Shown: positions 26,101 to 34,916 of the stretch, piece after piece | Position numbering within the stretch: position 1 is the first letter of the stretch | Layout of the letters: every line of letters starts with the position of its first letter | Assembly (NCBI GenBank): GCA_049606855.1 | Contig: JBMYVY010000003.1 | Span: 124,001 to 188,000, forward strand | Length of the DNA stretch: 64,000 bases | Reading direction: 5' to 3' | DNA from: JBELHR01 sp049606855 | GTDB taxonomy: Bacteria; Bacteroidota; Bacteroidia; Flavobacteriales; Flavobacteriaceae | Position numbers and translations under genes: made by a program | Notes under the pieces: model-generated | What the model was told of the DNA's origin: nothing | What the model saw: only the letters and a program-made list of their open reading frames with translations | Databases searched by the model: none

Positions 26101-27018
26101 GGCAAGAAGCATCATTCCAGGGTATCCGGTTGGGAGTTGGGGGGCATCCTCTACAGAAATTAAGTTTTGATATTTTTTACTTGCTTTTGCATGATGGTCG
26201 GAGTGTCGAGACAGGTTGAACAGGGTTAATCTGCTCAGTAGGTGATCCGAATTCCAAGAATGCTTGGGTAGCACCCTGTTTGTGTTATTTTCTCTTCTTA
26301 ATCCATAGTGTTCAATGTAGTTTACTGTTTCTAGAAGTATAATTCCAAAGATTGCGGAGATCGTATAAGCAATAAAAATTTTTGTTCCAAAACCCATAAT
26401 AATGACTGTGATCCAAATAGCTGACAATATGGTGTAACCCATCATGAATTTTCTATCCAATTGCCAGGATTGATAGTAGGACCCGAAGTGGCTTTTCAGC
26501 CAAAACAAATAAATTAGTTCGTTTCTTTTTGCAGAAGCGGGATCTTGATCTGTAGCAACATTTTTATGATGTCCTAAATTGTGGTAGGGTAAAAAATGAG
26601 CATTCCATGCAAAAAATAAAAGTATTTTTCCAACCAAAACTTCTGTTTTGTCTTTTGAATGTCCGAGTTCATGTCCCACATTAATTCCCAATACTCCCAG
26701 TACAAGTCCCATATTCAAACTGTAGGCCCAGAATTCCATTGTCCACATCGTTATTGAAAATATTTTTAAAAAGAACAGGATTAAACACAGGATCAGCCAA
26801 GGAAGCGTGCCAAGTGCTATGTATTGAAAATGCTTGTTTTTTTTTGCAGCTATTTGATCAATCCTTTGATTTGAAGGACGCATAAATAGTTCTATTATAG
26901 GAAGAAGACCGAAATAGAAGAAGATTGGAAAAAACGCAAAATAATCGTTAATGTTAAACGATATTATCACCAAAATTGGTAAAACATAAGAAAAAAGATA
27001 AGGCCATGCGCGTTTCAT
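26047..27018 (-). CDS. AlkB-type alkane 1-monooxygenase
   Basis: Membrane di-iron hydroxylase, 323 residues, with several hydrophobic segments. Histidine boxes: GHELGHS (115-121), HNLGHHKNVATDQDP (146-160) and LSRHSDHHA (near 269-277); the AlkB-specific NYIEHYGLRRE lies between boxes two and three. These match alkane hydroxylases rather than fatty-acid desaturases. Compared with the usual EHNxGHH, the residue before the second box is Tyr. It probably hydroxylates terminal positions of medium or long alkanes, using rubredoxin; no rubredoxin or rubredoxin reductase gene is nearby. It overlaps truA by 54 bases at the 3' ends. Confidence 0.92.
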   Translation of the reverse strand: MKRAWPYLFSYVLPILVIISFNINDYFAFFPIFFYFGLLPIIELFMRPSNQRIDQIAAKKNKHFQYIALGTLPWLILCLILFFLKIFSITMWTMEFWAYSLNMGLVLGVLGINVGHELGHSKDKTEVLVGKILLFFAWNAHFLPYHNLGHHKNVATDQDPASAKRNELIYLFWLKSHFGSYYQSWQLDRKFMMGYTILSAIWITVIIMGFGTKIFIAYTISAIFGIILLETVNYIEHYGLRRENNTNRVLPKHSWNSDHLLSRLTLFNLSRHSDHHAKASKKYQNLISVEDAPQLPTGYPGMMLLALFPPAYFILINRYLNQA

Positions 27019-27166
27019 ATTGCTAAAATATAAAATTTTATAAAAGTCTTAGTGTTGTATGTTGAATATGTCTAAATAGCTGATAAACAGTAATTTAGAT
27101 GTAAACCATGTGAATTGGGTAATGTAAATAAACATTGGCATTTTCAAAGGACTTTTTCTGATGAAT

Positions 27167-27174
27167 TATTTTTG
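27167..27174 (+). promoter_or_regulatory. -7 element of the ilv operon
   Basis: TATTTTTG matches TAnnTTTG, 13 bases before the ilvD ATG, giving a very short leader. The 169-base gap shows no leader peptide rich in branched-chain codons and no attenuator pair. Confidence 0.45.
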
Positions 27175-27187
27175 AACATATTCAAAA

Positions 27188-28876
27188 ATGAAAATGGAAT
27201 TAAATAAACATAGTAAACGCTTAACCCAAGATCAATCTCAACCCGCTTCGCAAGCCATGCTTTATGGGGTGGGCTTGACTGATGAAGATATGGGTAAGGC
27301 TCAGGTCGGAGTGGTGAGTACAGGTTATGAGGGGAACCCATGTAATATGCATTTGAATGGACTTGCTGATGAGGTTAAAAAGCAGGTTGTTAAATCCGGA
27401 ATGGTTGGATTGACTTTTCATACTATTGGGGTGAGCGATGGTATTTCCATGGGGACTTCGGGGATGAATTATTCTTTGGTTTCTAGAGATATTATTGCAG
27501 ATTCAATCGAGACGGTAATGAATGCTCAAAGTTATGATGCCGTTGTTCCAGTGGTTGGATGTGATAAGAATATGCCTGGAGCCATTATGGCAATGCTTAG
27601 GTTAAATCGCCCAGGTATTATGCTTTATGGTGGTACAATTGCTTCTGGAAATTATAAAGGAAAAAAACTAAATATTGTCTCTGCTTTTGAGGCTTTAGGT
27701 CAGAAAGTTGCCGGAGAAATTGATGAGGAAGAATACAGAGCAATTATAAAAAGAGCTATTCCTGGTGCGGGTGCTTGTGGAGGAATGTATACGGCAAATA
27801 CAATGGCTTCAGCGATTGAAGCAATGGGTTTGTCTCTGCCTTATAATTCATCCATTCCTGCGGAAAATCCTCATAAGTTTGAGGAAGGAGAAAGAACGGC
27901 TAAAGCCATAAGAAACTTATTGGAATTGGATTTGAAGCCAAAGGATATAGTCACTAAGAAATCAATTGAAAATGCCATAGCAATTGTAAATGCCTTAGGG
28001 GGCTCTACAAATGCGGTTTTACACTTTTTAGCGATAGCGCATGCAGCTGATATTGATTTTAAGTTAGAAGATTTTCAAGCAGTTAGTGATCGTACTCCTT
28101 TAATTGCAGACTTAAAACCTTCCGGGAACTATTTAATGGAAGATGTTCACGGTATTGGAGGAACTCCGGCCGTAATGAAATATCTTTTAGACAATGGTTA
28201 CTTGCATGGAGATTGTATGACAGTTACCGGGAAGACCTTGGCTGAAAATTTGGCTGATGTAAAACCTTTGAGTTTTGAGAAGGAGGACCAGGCTGTTATA
28301 TATCCTAAAGATCAAGCTTTAAAAAGTTCGGGAAATATACAGATTTTGCATGGGAATCTTGCTAATCAGGGGGCTGTTGCAAAAATTTCTGGAAAGGAAG
28401 GAGAGCTCTTTGAAGGTAGGGCTGTGGTTTTTGACTCAGAGCAAGAGGCAAATCAAGGAATTTCTGACGGTCAAGTTGAAAAGGGTGACGTTGTTGTGAT
28501 TCGTTACGTCGGTCCAAAGGGCGGCCCTGGTATGCCGGAAATGCTAAAACCAACTTCCATGATTATGGGTGCGGGATTAGGGAAAACGGTAGCCTTAATA
28601 ACTGACGGTAGATTCTCTGGTGGAACTCACGGGTTTGTTGTTGGACATATTACGCCTGAGGCACAAGAAGGGGGAAACATAGCCTTAGTCAAAACCGGAG
28701 ACAAGATTCGTATTTCAGCAATTAACAGACAAGTAAACGTGTTGTTGAGTGAAGAAGAATTGGCAGACCGTAGAGCAAAATGGGAAGCTCCAGCATTAAA
28801 ACATAATAAGGGAATATTAAAAAAATACGCAAAAACAGTTGCGACAGCATCCGAAGGATGTATAACTGATAAATAA
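27188..28876 (+). CDS. ilvD: Dihydroxy-acid dehydratase IlvD
   Basis: Iron-sulfur dehydratase giving the 2-keto acids of valine and isoleucine. 562 residues. Cluster cysteines lie in GCDKNMPG (near 125) and GACGGMYTANTMA (near 195); the third cysteine is the CNMHLNG region near 53. C-terminal TDGRFSGGTHGFVVGHITPE is diagnostic. An alternative ATG lies two codons further in. First gene of ilvD-ilvB-ilvN-ilvC, followed 8 bases later by ilvB. Confidence 0.97.
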   Translation: MKMELNKHSKRLTQDQSQPASQAMLYGVGLTDEDMGKAQVGVVSTGYEGNPCNMHLNGLADEVKKQVVKSGMVGLTFHTIGVSDGISMGTSGMNYSLVSRDIIADSIETVMNAQSYDAVVPVVGCDKNMPGAIMAMLRLNRPGIMLYGGTIASGNYKGKKLNIVSAFEALGQKVAGEIDEEEYRAIIKRAIPGAGACGGMYTANTMASAIEAMGLSLPYNSSIPAENPHKFEEGERTAKAIRNLLELDLKPKDIVTKKSIENAIAIVNALGGSTNAVLHFLAIAHAADIDFKLEDFQAVSDRTPLIADLKPSGNYLMEDVHGIGGTPAVMKYLLDNGYLHGDCMTVTGKTLAENLADVKPLSFEKEDQAVIYPKDQALKSSGNIQILHGNLANQGAVAKISGKEGELFEGRAVVFDSEQEANQGISDGQVEKGDVVVIRYVGPKGGPGMPEMLKPTSMIMGAGLGKTVALITDGRFSGGTHGFVVGHITPEAQEGGNIALVKTGDKIRISAINRQVNVLLSEEELADRRAKWEAPALKHNKGILKKYAKTVATASEGCITDK

Positions 28877-28884
28877 TAATTCAA

Positions 28885-30582
28885 ATGGCTGAAAACAATA
28901 ATATCACTGGATCAGAGGCGGTTGTTCGCTGTCTTATTGAAGAGGGTGTGGATATTTTGTATGGATATCCTGGAGGTGCAATTATGCCTGTTTATGATGA
29001 GCTTTATAAGTTTCAAGATGAAATTCATCATGTATTGGCAAGACATGAACAAGGGGCTACACATATGGCTCAAGGTTTCGCAAGGGTCTCAGGGCGAGTC
29101 GGGGTAGCCATGGCTACTTCAGGTCCTGGCGCGACAAACTTGGTTACTGGGATTGCTGATGCTCAGATAGATTCAACCCCTATGGTTTGTATAACCGGTC
29201 AGGTCCCTTCACATTTATTAGGAACAGATGCCTTTCAGGAAACGGATATTATTAGTATTTCTACGCCAGTTACAAAATGGAATTATCAGATTACTAAAGC
29301 ATCTGAAATCCCTGCTGTTATGGCCAAGGCCTTCTATATTGCAAAATCGGGTCGTCCAGGTCCTGTATTAGTTGATATTACGAAAGATGCGCAACTTGAA
29401 TTAATGGAGTTTAGTTATGAGAAATGCGAAAAAATTCGGTCGTATCGACCAGTCCCTCCAACTAGTGAAAAATCATTAGCTGATGCGGCTGCCTTAATAA
29501 ATCATGCGAAAAAACCTTATATCATTTGGGGTCAAGGAATAATTTTGGGCGAAGCAGAACAAGAATTTAAGGATTTCATTGAGAAAACTGGAATTCCATC
29601 AGCTTCAACTATTTTGGGTTTATCTGCCTTGGATACTGATCATCCAAATTATGTGGGCATGGTTGGAATGCATGGGAATTACGGCCCCAATGTTCTGACC
29701 AATGAATGTGATCTCTTATTGGCGATAGGAATGAGATTTGATGACCGTGTTACGGGTAGATTATCCGATTATGCGGCTCAAGCAAAGGTGATTCATTTTG
29801 AGATTGACCCAGCAGAGGTTAATAAGAACGTCCACGCAGATGTGGCGGTGATGGGGGATGTTAAATCCACCTTGTCAAAAATGATGCCATTGGTAGAAAA
29901 GAAAACCCATCCAAAATGGAGAAGTTTGTTCGATGAATATATGCAGACCGAGATAGATGAGGTAATTCAGGAGCAACTAAATCCAAGAAAACCTGGTTTA
30001 ACCATGGGTGAGGTTTTGGAACTGATAAACAAAAACAGTAATGAAGAGGCAGTAATCGTCTCTGACGTAGGGCAACATCAAATGTTTGCTTGCCGATATG
30101 CGAAGTTTAAAAAATCTAAATCTAATATTACTTCTGGTGGATTAGGGACTATGGGCTTCGCCTTACCAGCGGCGATTGGAGCCAAAATGGGAGATGAAAG
30201 CAGAGAAGTAGTAGCCATTATTGGAGATGGAGGTTTTCAAATGACGATTCAGGAATTGGGTACCATACTTCAAACTGGTGCAGCCGTGAAAATTGTTGTT
30301 CTAAACAATGAATTCCTGGGGATGGTTAGGCAGTGGCAACAATTATTTTTCGATAAACGTTATGCTTCTACAGTAATGGTGAATCCCGATTTTGTGAAAC
30401 TAGCAGAAGCTTATGGGATTCAATCTCGCAGGGTTTCAGAGCGTGGAGATCTTGGTGATGCTGTTCAAGAGATGATGGAGAGTAATCAGTCCTACTTCTT
30501 GGAAGTAATGATTGAAAAGGAAGATAACGTGTTTCCAATGGTGCCATCAGGAGCGAGTGTTTCAGAAATAAGACTTAGTTAA
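28885..30582 (+). CDS. ilvB: Acetolactate synthase large subunit IlvB
   Basis: Thiamine-diphosphate enzyme making acetolactate or acetohydroxybutyrate from pyruvate. 565 residues. GYPGGAIMPVYDEL near 23-36, the catalytic glutamate in ARHEQGATHMAQG (near 52-64), and the ThDP/Mg motif GDGGFQMTIQEL with NNEFLGMVRQWQ downstream. The FAD-binding middle domain includes GMRFDDRVTGR. Its regulatory subunit gene ilvN starts 2 bases after the stop. No other acetolactate synthase is in the window. Confidence 0.97.
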   Translation: MAENNNITGSEAVVRCLIEEGVDILYGYPGGAIMPVYDELYKFQDEIHHVLARHEQGATHMAQGFARVSGRVGVAMATSGPGATNLVTGIADAQIDSTPMVCITGQVPSHLLGTDAFQETDIISISTPVTKWNYQITKASEIPAVMAKAFYIAKSGRPGPVLVDITKDAQLELMEFSYEKCEKIRSYRPVPPTSEKSLADAAALINHAKKPYIIWGQGIILGEAEQEFKDFIEKTGIPSASTILGLSALDTDHPNYVGMVGMHGNYGPNVLTNECDLLLAIGMRFDDRVTGRLSDYAAQAKVIHFEIDPAEVNKNVHADVAVMGDVKSTLSKMMPLVEKKTHPKWRSLFDEYMQTEIDEVIQEQLNPRKPGLTMGEVLELINKNSNEEAVIVSDVGQHQMFACRYAKFKKSKSNITSGGLGTMGFALPAAIGAKMGDESREVVAIIGDGGFQMTIQELGTILQTGAAVKIVVLNNEFLGMVRQWQQLFFDKRYASTVMVNPDFVKLAEAYGIQSRRVSERGDLGDAVQEMMESNQSYFLEVMIEKEDNVFPMVPSGASVSEIRLS

Positions 30583-30584
30583 TT

Positions 30585-31112
30585 ATGGAAGAGTTAAAAA
30601 AACCATTTACGGTAATCGTTTATACAGAGAATAATTTGGGATTATTAAATAGAATCGCAACTATTTTTCTTAAAAGACACATAAGTATTGATAGTCTTAA
30701 TGTTTCTGAATCAGAAATTGAAGGGGTACATCGCTTTACAATAGTGGCAACCATGACTGAGGATCACGTGAAGAAAATTGTTGGTCAAATTGATAAACAA
30801 ATAGAGGTTATAAAGGCTTTTTATCACAGTGATGAAGGAATTATTTTCCAAGAGTCAGCATTGTATAAAATGCATTCAGATGTTTTGTTTGACCAACGTG
30901 AAGTTCAAAATGTAATCAAAAATTCTCATGCAAGAATAGTAACCGTTCAAAGAGATTATTTCGTGATTGAGAAAACAGGTCATCGCTTGGAATTAGAGAA
31001 ATTATATCAAGAATTATTGCCTTATGGACTTAAGCAATATGTGCGTTCTGGACGCATTGCAGTGAGTAAAAAGGAAATGCAAATATCAAATCGTTTAAAA
31101 GAATTTATTTAA
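30585..31112 (+). CDS. ilvN: Acetolactate synthase small regulatory subunit IlvN
   Basis: 175-residue regulatory partner of IlvB. The ACT domain occupies about residues 7-80 (FTVIVYTENNLGLLNRIATI, then IDSLNVSESEIEGVHRFTIV), with the Asn of the ENNLGLLNR segment in the valine-binding position seen in IlvH-type subunits. A second C-terminal domain follows. It probably mediates valine feedback inhibition. Part of the tight ilvDBNC unit. Confidence 0.95.
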   Translation: MEELKKPFTVIVYTENNLGLLNRIATIFLKRHISIDSLNVSESEIEGVHRFTIVATMTEDHVKKIVGQIDKQIEVIKAFYHSDEGIIFQESALYKMHSDVLFDQREVQNVIKNSHARIVTVQRDYFVIEKTGHRLELEKLYQELLPYGLKQYVRSGRIAVSKKEMQISNRLKEFI

Positions 31113-31122
31113 TCAAAATAAA

Positions 31123-32592
31123 ATGGAAAATTATTTCAATACGCTTTCTCTAAGAGATAAGTTAGATCAATTGGGAAAGTGTAGATTCATGGACTCTTCA
31201 GAATTTCAAGAAGGAGTTGAAGCTTTAAAAGGTAAAAAAATTGTAATTGTTGGTTGTGGAGCTCAGGGATTGAATCAGGGCTTAAATATGAGAGATTCTG
31301 GACTAGATATTTCATATGCTTTAAGACCAGCTGCAATTCAAGAAAAAAGACAATCATTTTTAAATGCTTCAACAAATGGATTCCCTGTGGATACATTTGA
31401 AAAATTGATCCCTGTTGCGGATTTAGTCATCAATCTTACTCCAGATAAACAACATACAAAAGTTGTAAATACGGTAATGCCTTTAATGAAACAAGGAGCG
31501 ACTTTGTCTTACTCACATGGGTTTAACATTGTTGAGGAAGGTATGCAAATTAGAAAGGATATTACTGTTATTATGGTTGCGCCTAAAAGTCCTGGATCTG
31601 AGGTTAGAGAAGAATTTAAACGTGGATTTGGAGTTCCAACTTTAATTGCAGTTCATCCAGAGAATGATCCTCAGGGACATGGTTTGGCTTGGGCAAAAGC
31701 ATATGCTGTAGGTACTGGTGGAGACAAGGCTGGAGTCTTGCAATCTTCATTTGTAGCTGAGGTAAAATCAGATTTAATGGGAGAGCAAACTATTTTATGT
31801 GGATTATTACAAACAGGTTCGATTCTTGGTTTTGATAAAATGGTGTCTGAAGGTGTGGATCCTGCTTATGCTTCAAAATTAATTCAATACGGATGGGAAA
31901 CTATTACAGAAGCGTTGAAGCACGGAGGGATTACCAATATGATGGACCGTCTCTCAAATCCATCAAAGGTGGAAGCTTTTCAGATAGCAGAACAATTAAA
32001 ACATATCATGAGGCCTTTGTTTCAGAAACATATGGATGATATTATGTCTGGGTATTTCTCGAAAACAATGATGGAAGATTGGGCTAATGATGATAAAAAT
32101 TTATTGACTTGGCGTGCGGAAACAGGGGAAACAAATTTTGAAAAGACCCCAGCTGGCGATGTTGAGATCGCTGAGCAAGAGTATTTTGATAATGCTATTT
32201 TAATGGTTGCTATGGTTAAAGCAGGAGTTGAATTGGCCTATGAGTCAATGACTGAAAGTGGGATTATTGATGCATCAGCATATTATGAGTCTTTGCATGA
32301 GACGCCTTTAATTGCAAATACTATTGCAAGAAAGAAATTGTTTGAAATGAACAGAGTTATTTCTGATACAGCCGAATACGGTTGTTATCTTTTTGATCAT
32401 GCTTGTAAACCATTGATCAAGGATTACGTGAATTCACTTCCATCATCTGTCTTAGGAACCCCTTTCTCTTCAGGAAATCAAGTAGATAACCAAGAATTAA
32501 TCCGAGTGAATGCTGAAATACGAAACCATGATGTAGAGCGTGTTGGAGCTATTTTAAGAAGTTCTATGACTGCAATGAAACAAATAAAATAG
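31123..32592 (+). CDS. ilvC: Ketol-acid reductoisomerase IlvC, long (class II) form
   Basis: Converts acetolactate to 2,3-dihydroxyisovalerate with NADPH and Mg2+. 489 residues, the long knotted form like that of enteric bacteria, with a duplicated C-terminal domain instead of a dimer-made one. Rossmann loop IVGCGAQGLNQGLNMRDSG (near 43-61) followed by SYALRP, where the arginine favours NADPH. SDLMGEQTILCGLLQTGSI and EYGCYLFDHACKPL mark the two helical domains. Last gene of the operon, closed by a terminator 28 bases on. Confidence 0.97.
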   Translation: MENYFNTLSLRDKLDQLGKCRFMDSSEFQEGVEALKGKKIVIVGCGAQGLNQGLNMRDSGLDISYALRPAAIQEKRQSFLNASTNGFPVDTFEKLIPVADLVINLTPDKQHTKVVNTVMPLMKQGATLSYSHGFNIVEEGMQIRKDITVIMVAPKSPGSEVREEFKRGFGVPTLIAVHPENDPQGHGLAWAKAYAVGTGGDKAGVLQSSFVAEVKSDLMGEQTILCGLLQTGSILGFDKMVSEGVDPAYASKLIQYGWETITEALKHGGITNMMDRLSNPSKVEAFQIAEQLKHIMRPLFQKHMDDIMSGYFSKTMMEDWANDDKNLLTWRAETGETNFEKTPAGDVEIAEQEYFDNAILMVAMVKAGVELAYESMTESGIIDASAYYESLHETPLIANTIARKKLFEMNRVISDTAEYGCYLFDHACKPLIKDYVNSLPSSVLGTPFSSGNQVDNQELIRVNAEIRNHDVERVGAILRSSMTAMKQIK

Positions 32593-32618
32593 GTTATACA
32601 ATTAGTGTTGTATTAAAG

Positions 32619-32646
32619 TCATCCTAAGTTTTAGGATGGCTTTTTT
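32619..32646. terminator. Bidirectional terminator ilvC / RluA-type gene
   Basis: CATCCTAA (32620-32627) GTT TTAGGATG (32631-32638), followed by GC and six T. The T-run overlaps the stop codon of the minus-strand gene, so it serves ilvC best. Confidence 0.88.
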
Positions 32647-33331
32647 ATTTGATTTTATCCCAAATTTTATTTGGAGGAACAGCTGCAGTAATTTCCATGT
32701 GTTCCTTTGTTACTGGGTGTGTAAATTCAATTTTCCTTGCATGTAAAGAAATTCCTGCATCTGGGTTAGATCTAGGGCTTCCGTATTTAAGATCTCCTTT
32801 GATAGGAGCCCCTCTTTCAGAAAGCTGTACCCGAATTTGATGGTGCCGTCCGGTTTCTAAGTCAATATCGAGAAGTTCGTATCGGTCAAACTCATGAATC
32901 TTTCGATAGTTTAGAACAGCTAATTTTGCTCCCTTTCGATCTTTGTTCGTGGACTGTGATTTGTTGTTTTTAGGGTTTTTAATCAAATAATCTTCTAAAT
33001 GTCCATGTTCGGGAATTTTACCCTTTGGAATTAGGGCCCAATAGGTCTTGAAAATTGCTTTGTCCCTGAATTGTTTGTTCATCCTCTCCAAGGCCTTAGA
33101 GGTTTTTGCATAGACTACAACCCCCGAAGTCGGTCGATCTAAGCGATGAACCGTACCTAAAAAAACTGCGCCAGGCTTATTGTATTTTTTTTTGATATAA
33201 GATTTAACGACCTCATTTAAGGGCGTATCACCCGTTTTATCTCCTTGTACAATATCTCCACATCTCTTATTCACAACAACCAAATGATTGTCTTCAAATA
33301 AGATTTGCAAATTATTTTCATTGGAATGCAT
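32645..33331 (-). CDS. RluA family pseudouridine synthase
   Basis: 228 residues, the catalytic domain alone without an S4 domain. Catalytic motif HRLDRPTSGVVVYAKT (near 62-77) holds the nucleophilic aspartate. Later LETGRHHQIRVQLSERGAPI (near 159-178) and GISLHARKIEFTHP are RluA-family signatures. It modifies uridine in rRNA or tRNA, but which site cannot be said; RluA, RluC/D and TruC-type enzymes share these motifs. Its start overlaps the engB stop by 1 base. Confidence 0.9.
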   Translation of the reverse strand: MHSNENNLQILFEDNHLVVVNKRCGDIVQGDKTGDTPLNEVVKSYIKKKYNKPGAVFLGTVHRLDRPTSGVVVYAKTSKALERMNKQFRDKAIFKTYWALIPKGKIPEHGHLEDYLIKNPKNNKSQSTNKDRKGAKLAVLNYRKIHEFDRYELLDIDLETGRHHQIRVQLSERGAPIKGDLKYGSPRSNPDAGISLHARKIEFTHPVTKEHMEITAAVPPNKIWDKIK

Positions 33332-33945
33332 TAGGAAAAATGTTCTGCAAGTTCGATGTTAGTGGCATCAATAAAATTCAAAATCTCTTCTTTACCCTGT
33401 TTTGAAGTAGCGCTTGTCATAAAGCTCATAGGCATTTCTTCCCAACCACTTGCTTTCATGATTTTTTTATAGCGTGCCTGATTCTTTTGAATTTCATTTT
33501 TACTCAATTTATCTGACTTAGTAAATACGATGCAGAAGGGAACTTGTTCTTCGGCTAGAAACTCCATGAATTCTAAATCTATTTTCTGAGGCTCGTGCCT
33601 TGAATCTACCAAAACAAAAGTGCAGACAAGCTGTTTTCTTCGTTGAAAATATTCAGTTATAAATTTTTGAAACTTAGCGCGTTTTGATTTGGAAACTTGA
33701 GCATAACCATAACCAGGTAGATCGACTAAAAACCAAGAATCATTTATTTTAAAATGATTCATTAATTGCGTTTTCCCGGGTTTTCCAGAGGTTTTTGCGA
33801 GGTTTTTGTTACCTGTAATCATATTGATTAGAGAGGATTTCCCAACGTTAGAACGACCGATAAAAGCATATTCAGGAATGTGCTCAGCAGGACATTTGCT
33901 GACCAAAGTATTACTAATTACAAAATTAGCACTTTTGATTTTCAT
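33331..33945 (-). CDS. engB: Ribosome biogenesis GTPase EngB (YsxC/YihA)
   Basis: Small essential GTPase needed for assembly of the large ribosomal subunit, 204 residues. G1 loop GRSNVGKSSLIN (29-40), switch region GKPGKTQLMNHF, G3 DLPGYGYA (near 75) and G4 TKSDK (near 142). All fit EngB; the YGYA variant after DLPG is its hallmark. Middle gene of the unit alpha/beta hydrolase - engB - RluA-type synthase. Confidence 0.96.
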   Translation of the reverse strand: MKIKSANFVISNTLVSKCPAEHIPEYAFIGRSNVGKSSLINMITGNKNLAKTSGKPGKTQLMNHFKINDSWFLVDLPGYGYAQVSKSKRAKFQKFITEYFQRRKQLVCTFVLVDSRHEPQKIDLEFMEFLAEEQVPFCIVFTKSDKLSKNEIQKNQARYKKIMKASGWEEMPMSFMTSATSKQGKEEILNFIDATNIELAEHFS

Positions 33946-33948
33946 GTT

Positions 33949-34713
33949 TTATAAGTTACGCTCTGTTAACCACGACATCATGATTTCATTGAATTCTTCA
34001 GGATGCTCCATCATAGCGGCATGGCCACATTTGTCGATCCAATATAAATTGGAATCTGGCAATTCTTTGTAGAATTCTTCTGCTACTTCTGGAGGAGTAA
34101 CGCTGTCGTTTTTTCCCCAGATTAAACAAACTGGCATATTCATATGAGGTAAATCCTTAGCCATATTGTGTCGAATGGCGCTTTTTGCCAAAGCAAGAAT
34201 TCGAATAATTTGATTTCTGTTATTAACAGTTTCATACAAATCATCGACTAATTCTTTAGTTGCAATATTAGGATCGTAAAAAACCTCTTGAGTTTTTTCT
34301 TGAATGTATTGGTAATTACCTCTTTTCGGATAAGTATCCCCCATTGACTTTTCATAAAGTCCTGAACTTCCTGTCAAAACCAAAGCTTCAACTAATTCTG
34401 GGTGATTTTTTGTTGTGTAAAGAGCAACGTGGCCTCCTAAAGAATTACCGAGTAATAATGCTTTTGGGATTTCTTTGAACTTCATGAATTCTACCAAAAA
34501 CTTCGATAAATTCTTCACATTTGTCTTCAATAAAGGCAAATCGTAAACGGGTAGTTCTGGTATATAAACCTTATACCCACGTTCTGAAAAATACGTGCAT
34601 ACCTGATCAAAATTACTGAGCGCTCCCATTAAACCATGAAGAATAACAATAGGTTTTCCTGATCCCGCTTCTATATATCTGAATCCTTGTTCTTCTATTA
34701 AGTTCAAGTTCAT
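33949..34713 (-). CDS. Alpha/beta hydrolase
   Basis: 254 residues. Oxyanion region ILHGLMGALSNFD (near 24-36), nucleophile elbow LLGNSLGGHVAL with Ser near residue 93, acid DSVTPP in IWGKNDSVTPP near 200-210, and the catalytic histidine in KCGHAAMMEHPEEF near 230. No signal peptide, so cytoplasmic. The MhpC/BioH-like lineup is common and the substrate is unknown. It starts the three-gene unit with engB and is divergent from the mraZ cluster. Confidence 0.9.
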   Translation of the reverse strand: MNLNLIEEQGFRYIEAGSGKPIVILHGLMGALSNFDQVCTYFSERGYKVYIPELPVYDLPLLKTNVKNLSKFLVEFMKFKEIPKALLLGNSLGGHVALYTTKNHPELVEALVLTGSSGLYEKSMGDTYPKRGNYQYIQEKTQEVFYDPNIATKELVDDLYETVNNRNQIIRILALAKSAIRHNMAKDLPHMNMPVCLIWGKNDSVTPPEVAEEFYKELPDSNLYWIDKCGHAAMMEHPEEFNEIMMSWLTERNL

Positions 34714-34733
34714 TAATTCTCAAATTTATCTGG

Positions 34734-34741
34734 CAAAGATA
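34734..34741 (-). promoter_or_regulatory. -7 element of the alpha/beta hydrolase - engB unit
   Basis: Minus strand TATCTTTG, the same octamer as in the rpsO promoter, 20 bases before the start codon. No good -33 element was found. Confidence 0.45.
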
Positions 34742-34868
34742 GTTTTTTTTTCACGAATACTCACTCATAAATTTAATAGGAATATTCATACTTAACAATA
34801 TGATTAAGTGCCGGAGAATCAAGTCGGTAGCGATAAATGCTGGAAAAAGGGAAAAGTTATCAACAAAG

Positions 34869-34893
34869 TGGGTATATGTGGGAAATTGTGGTA
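34869..34893 (+). promoter_or_regulatory. Probable MraZ operator (three GTGG repeats)
   Basis: GTGGG at 34869-34873, GTGGG at 34879-34883 and GTGGT at 34889-34893, exactly 10 bases apart. MraZ in other bacteria binds tandem TGGGN boxes separated by 5 bases just upstream of its own gene, the same arrangement. The repeats lie where the -33 region of the mraZ promoter should be. Confidence 0.8.
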
Positions 34894-34902
34894 AAAAATT
34901 TA

Positions 34903-34910
34903 TATTTTTG
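34903..34910 (+). promoter_or_regulatory. -7 element of the dcw cluster
   Basis: TATTTTTG matches TAnnTTTG and ends 6 bases before the mraZ ATG. Transcription would begin at or within a few bases of the start codon, i.e. a leaderless or nearly leaderless mRNA. Confidence 0.55.
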
Positions 34911-34916
34911 AAAATC

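Noticed and set aside
27019..27187. Leader peptide or T-box-like attenuator before ilvD
   Set aside because: No short ORF rich in Ile, Val or Leu codons and no paired hairpins; the -7 element lies only 13 bases from the ATG.
34800..34916. 39-codon upstream extension of mraZ
   Set aside because: It translates the operator repeats and promoter; the family N-terminus begins at 34917.
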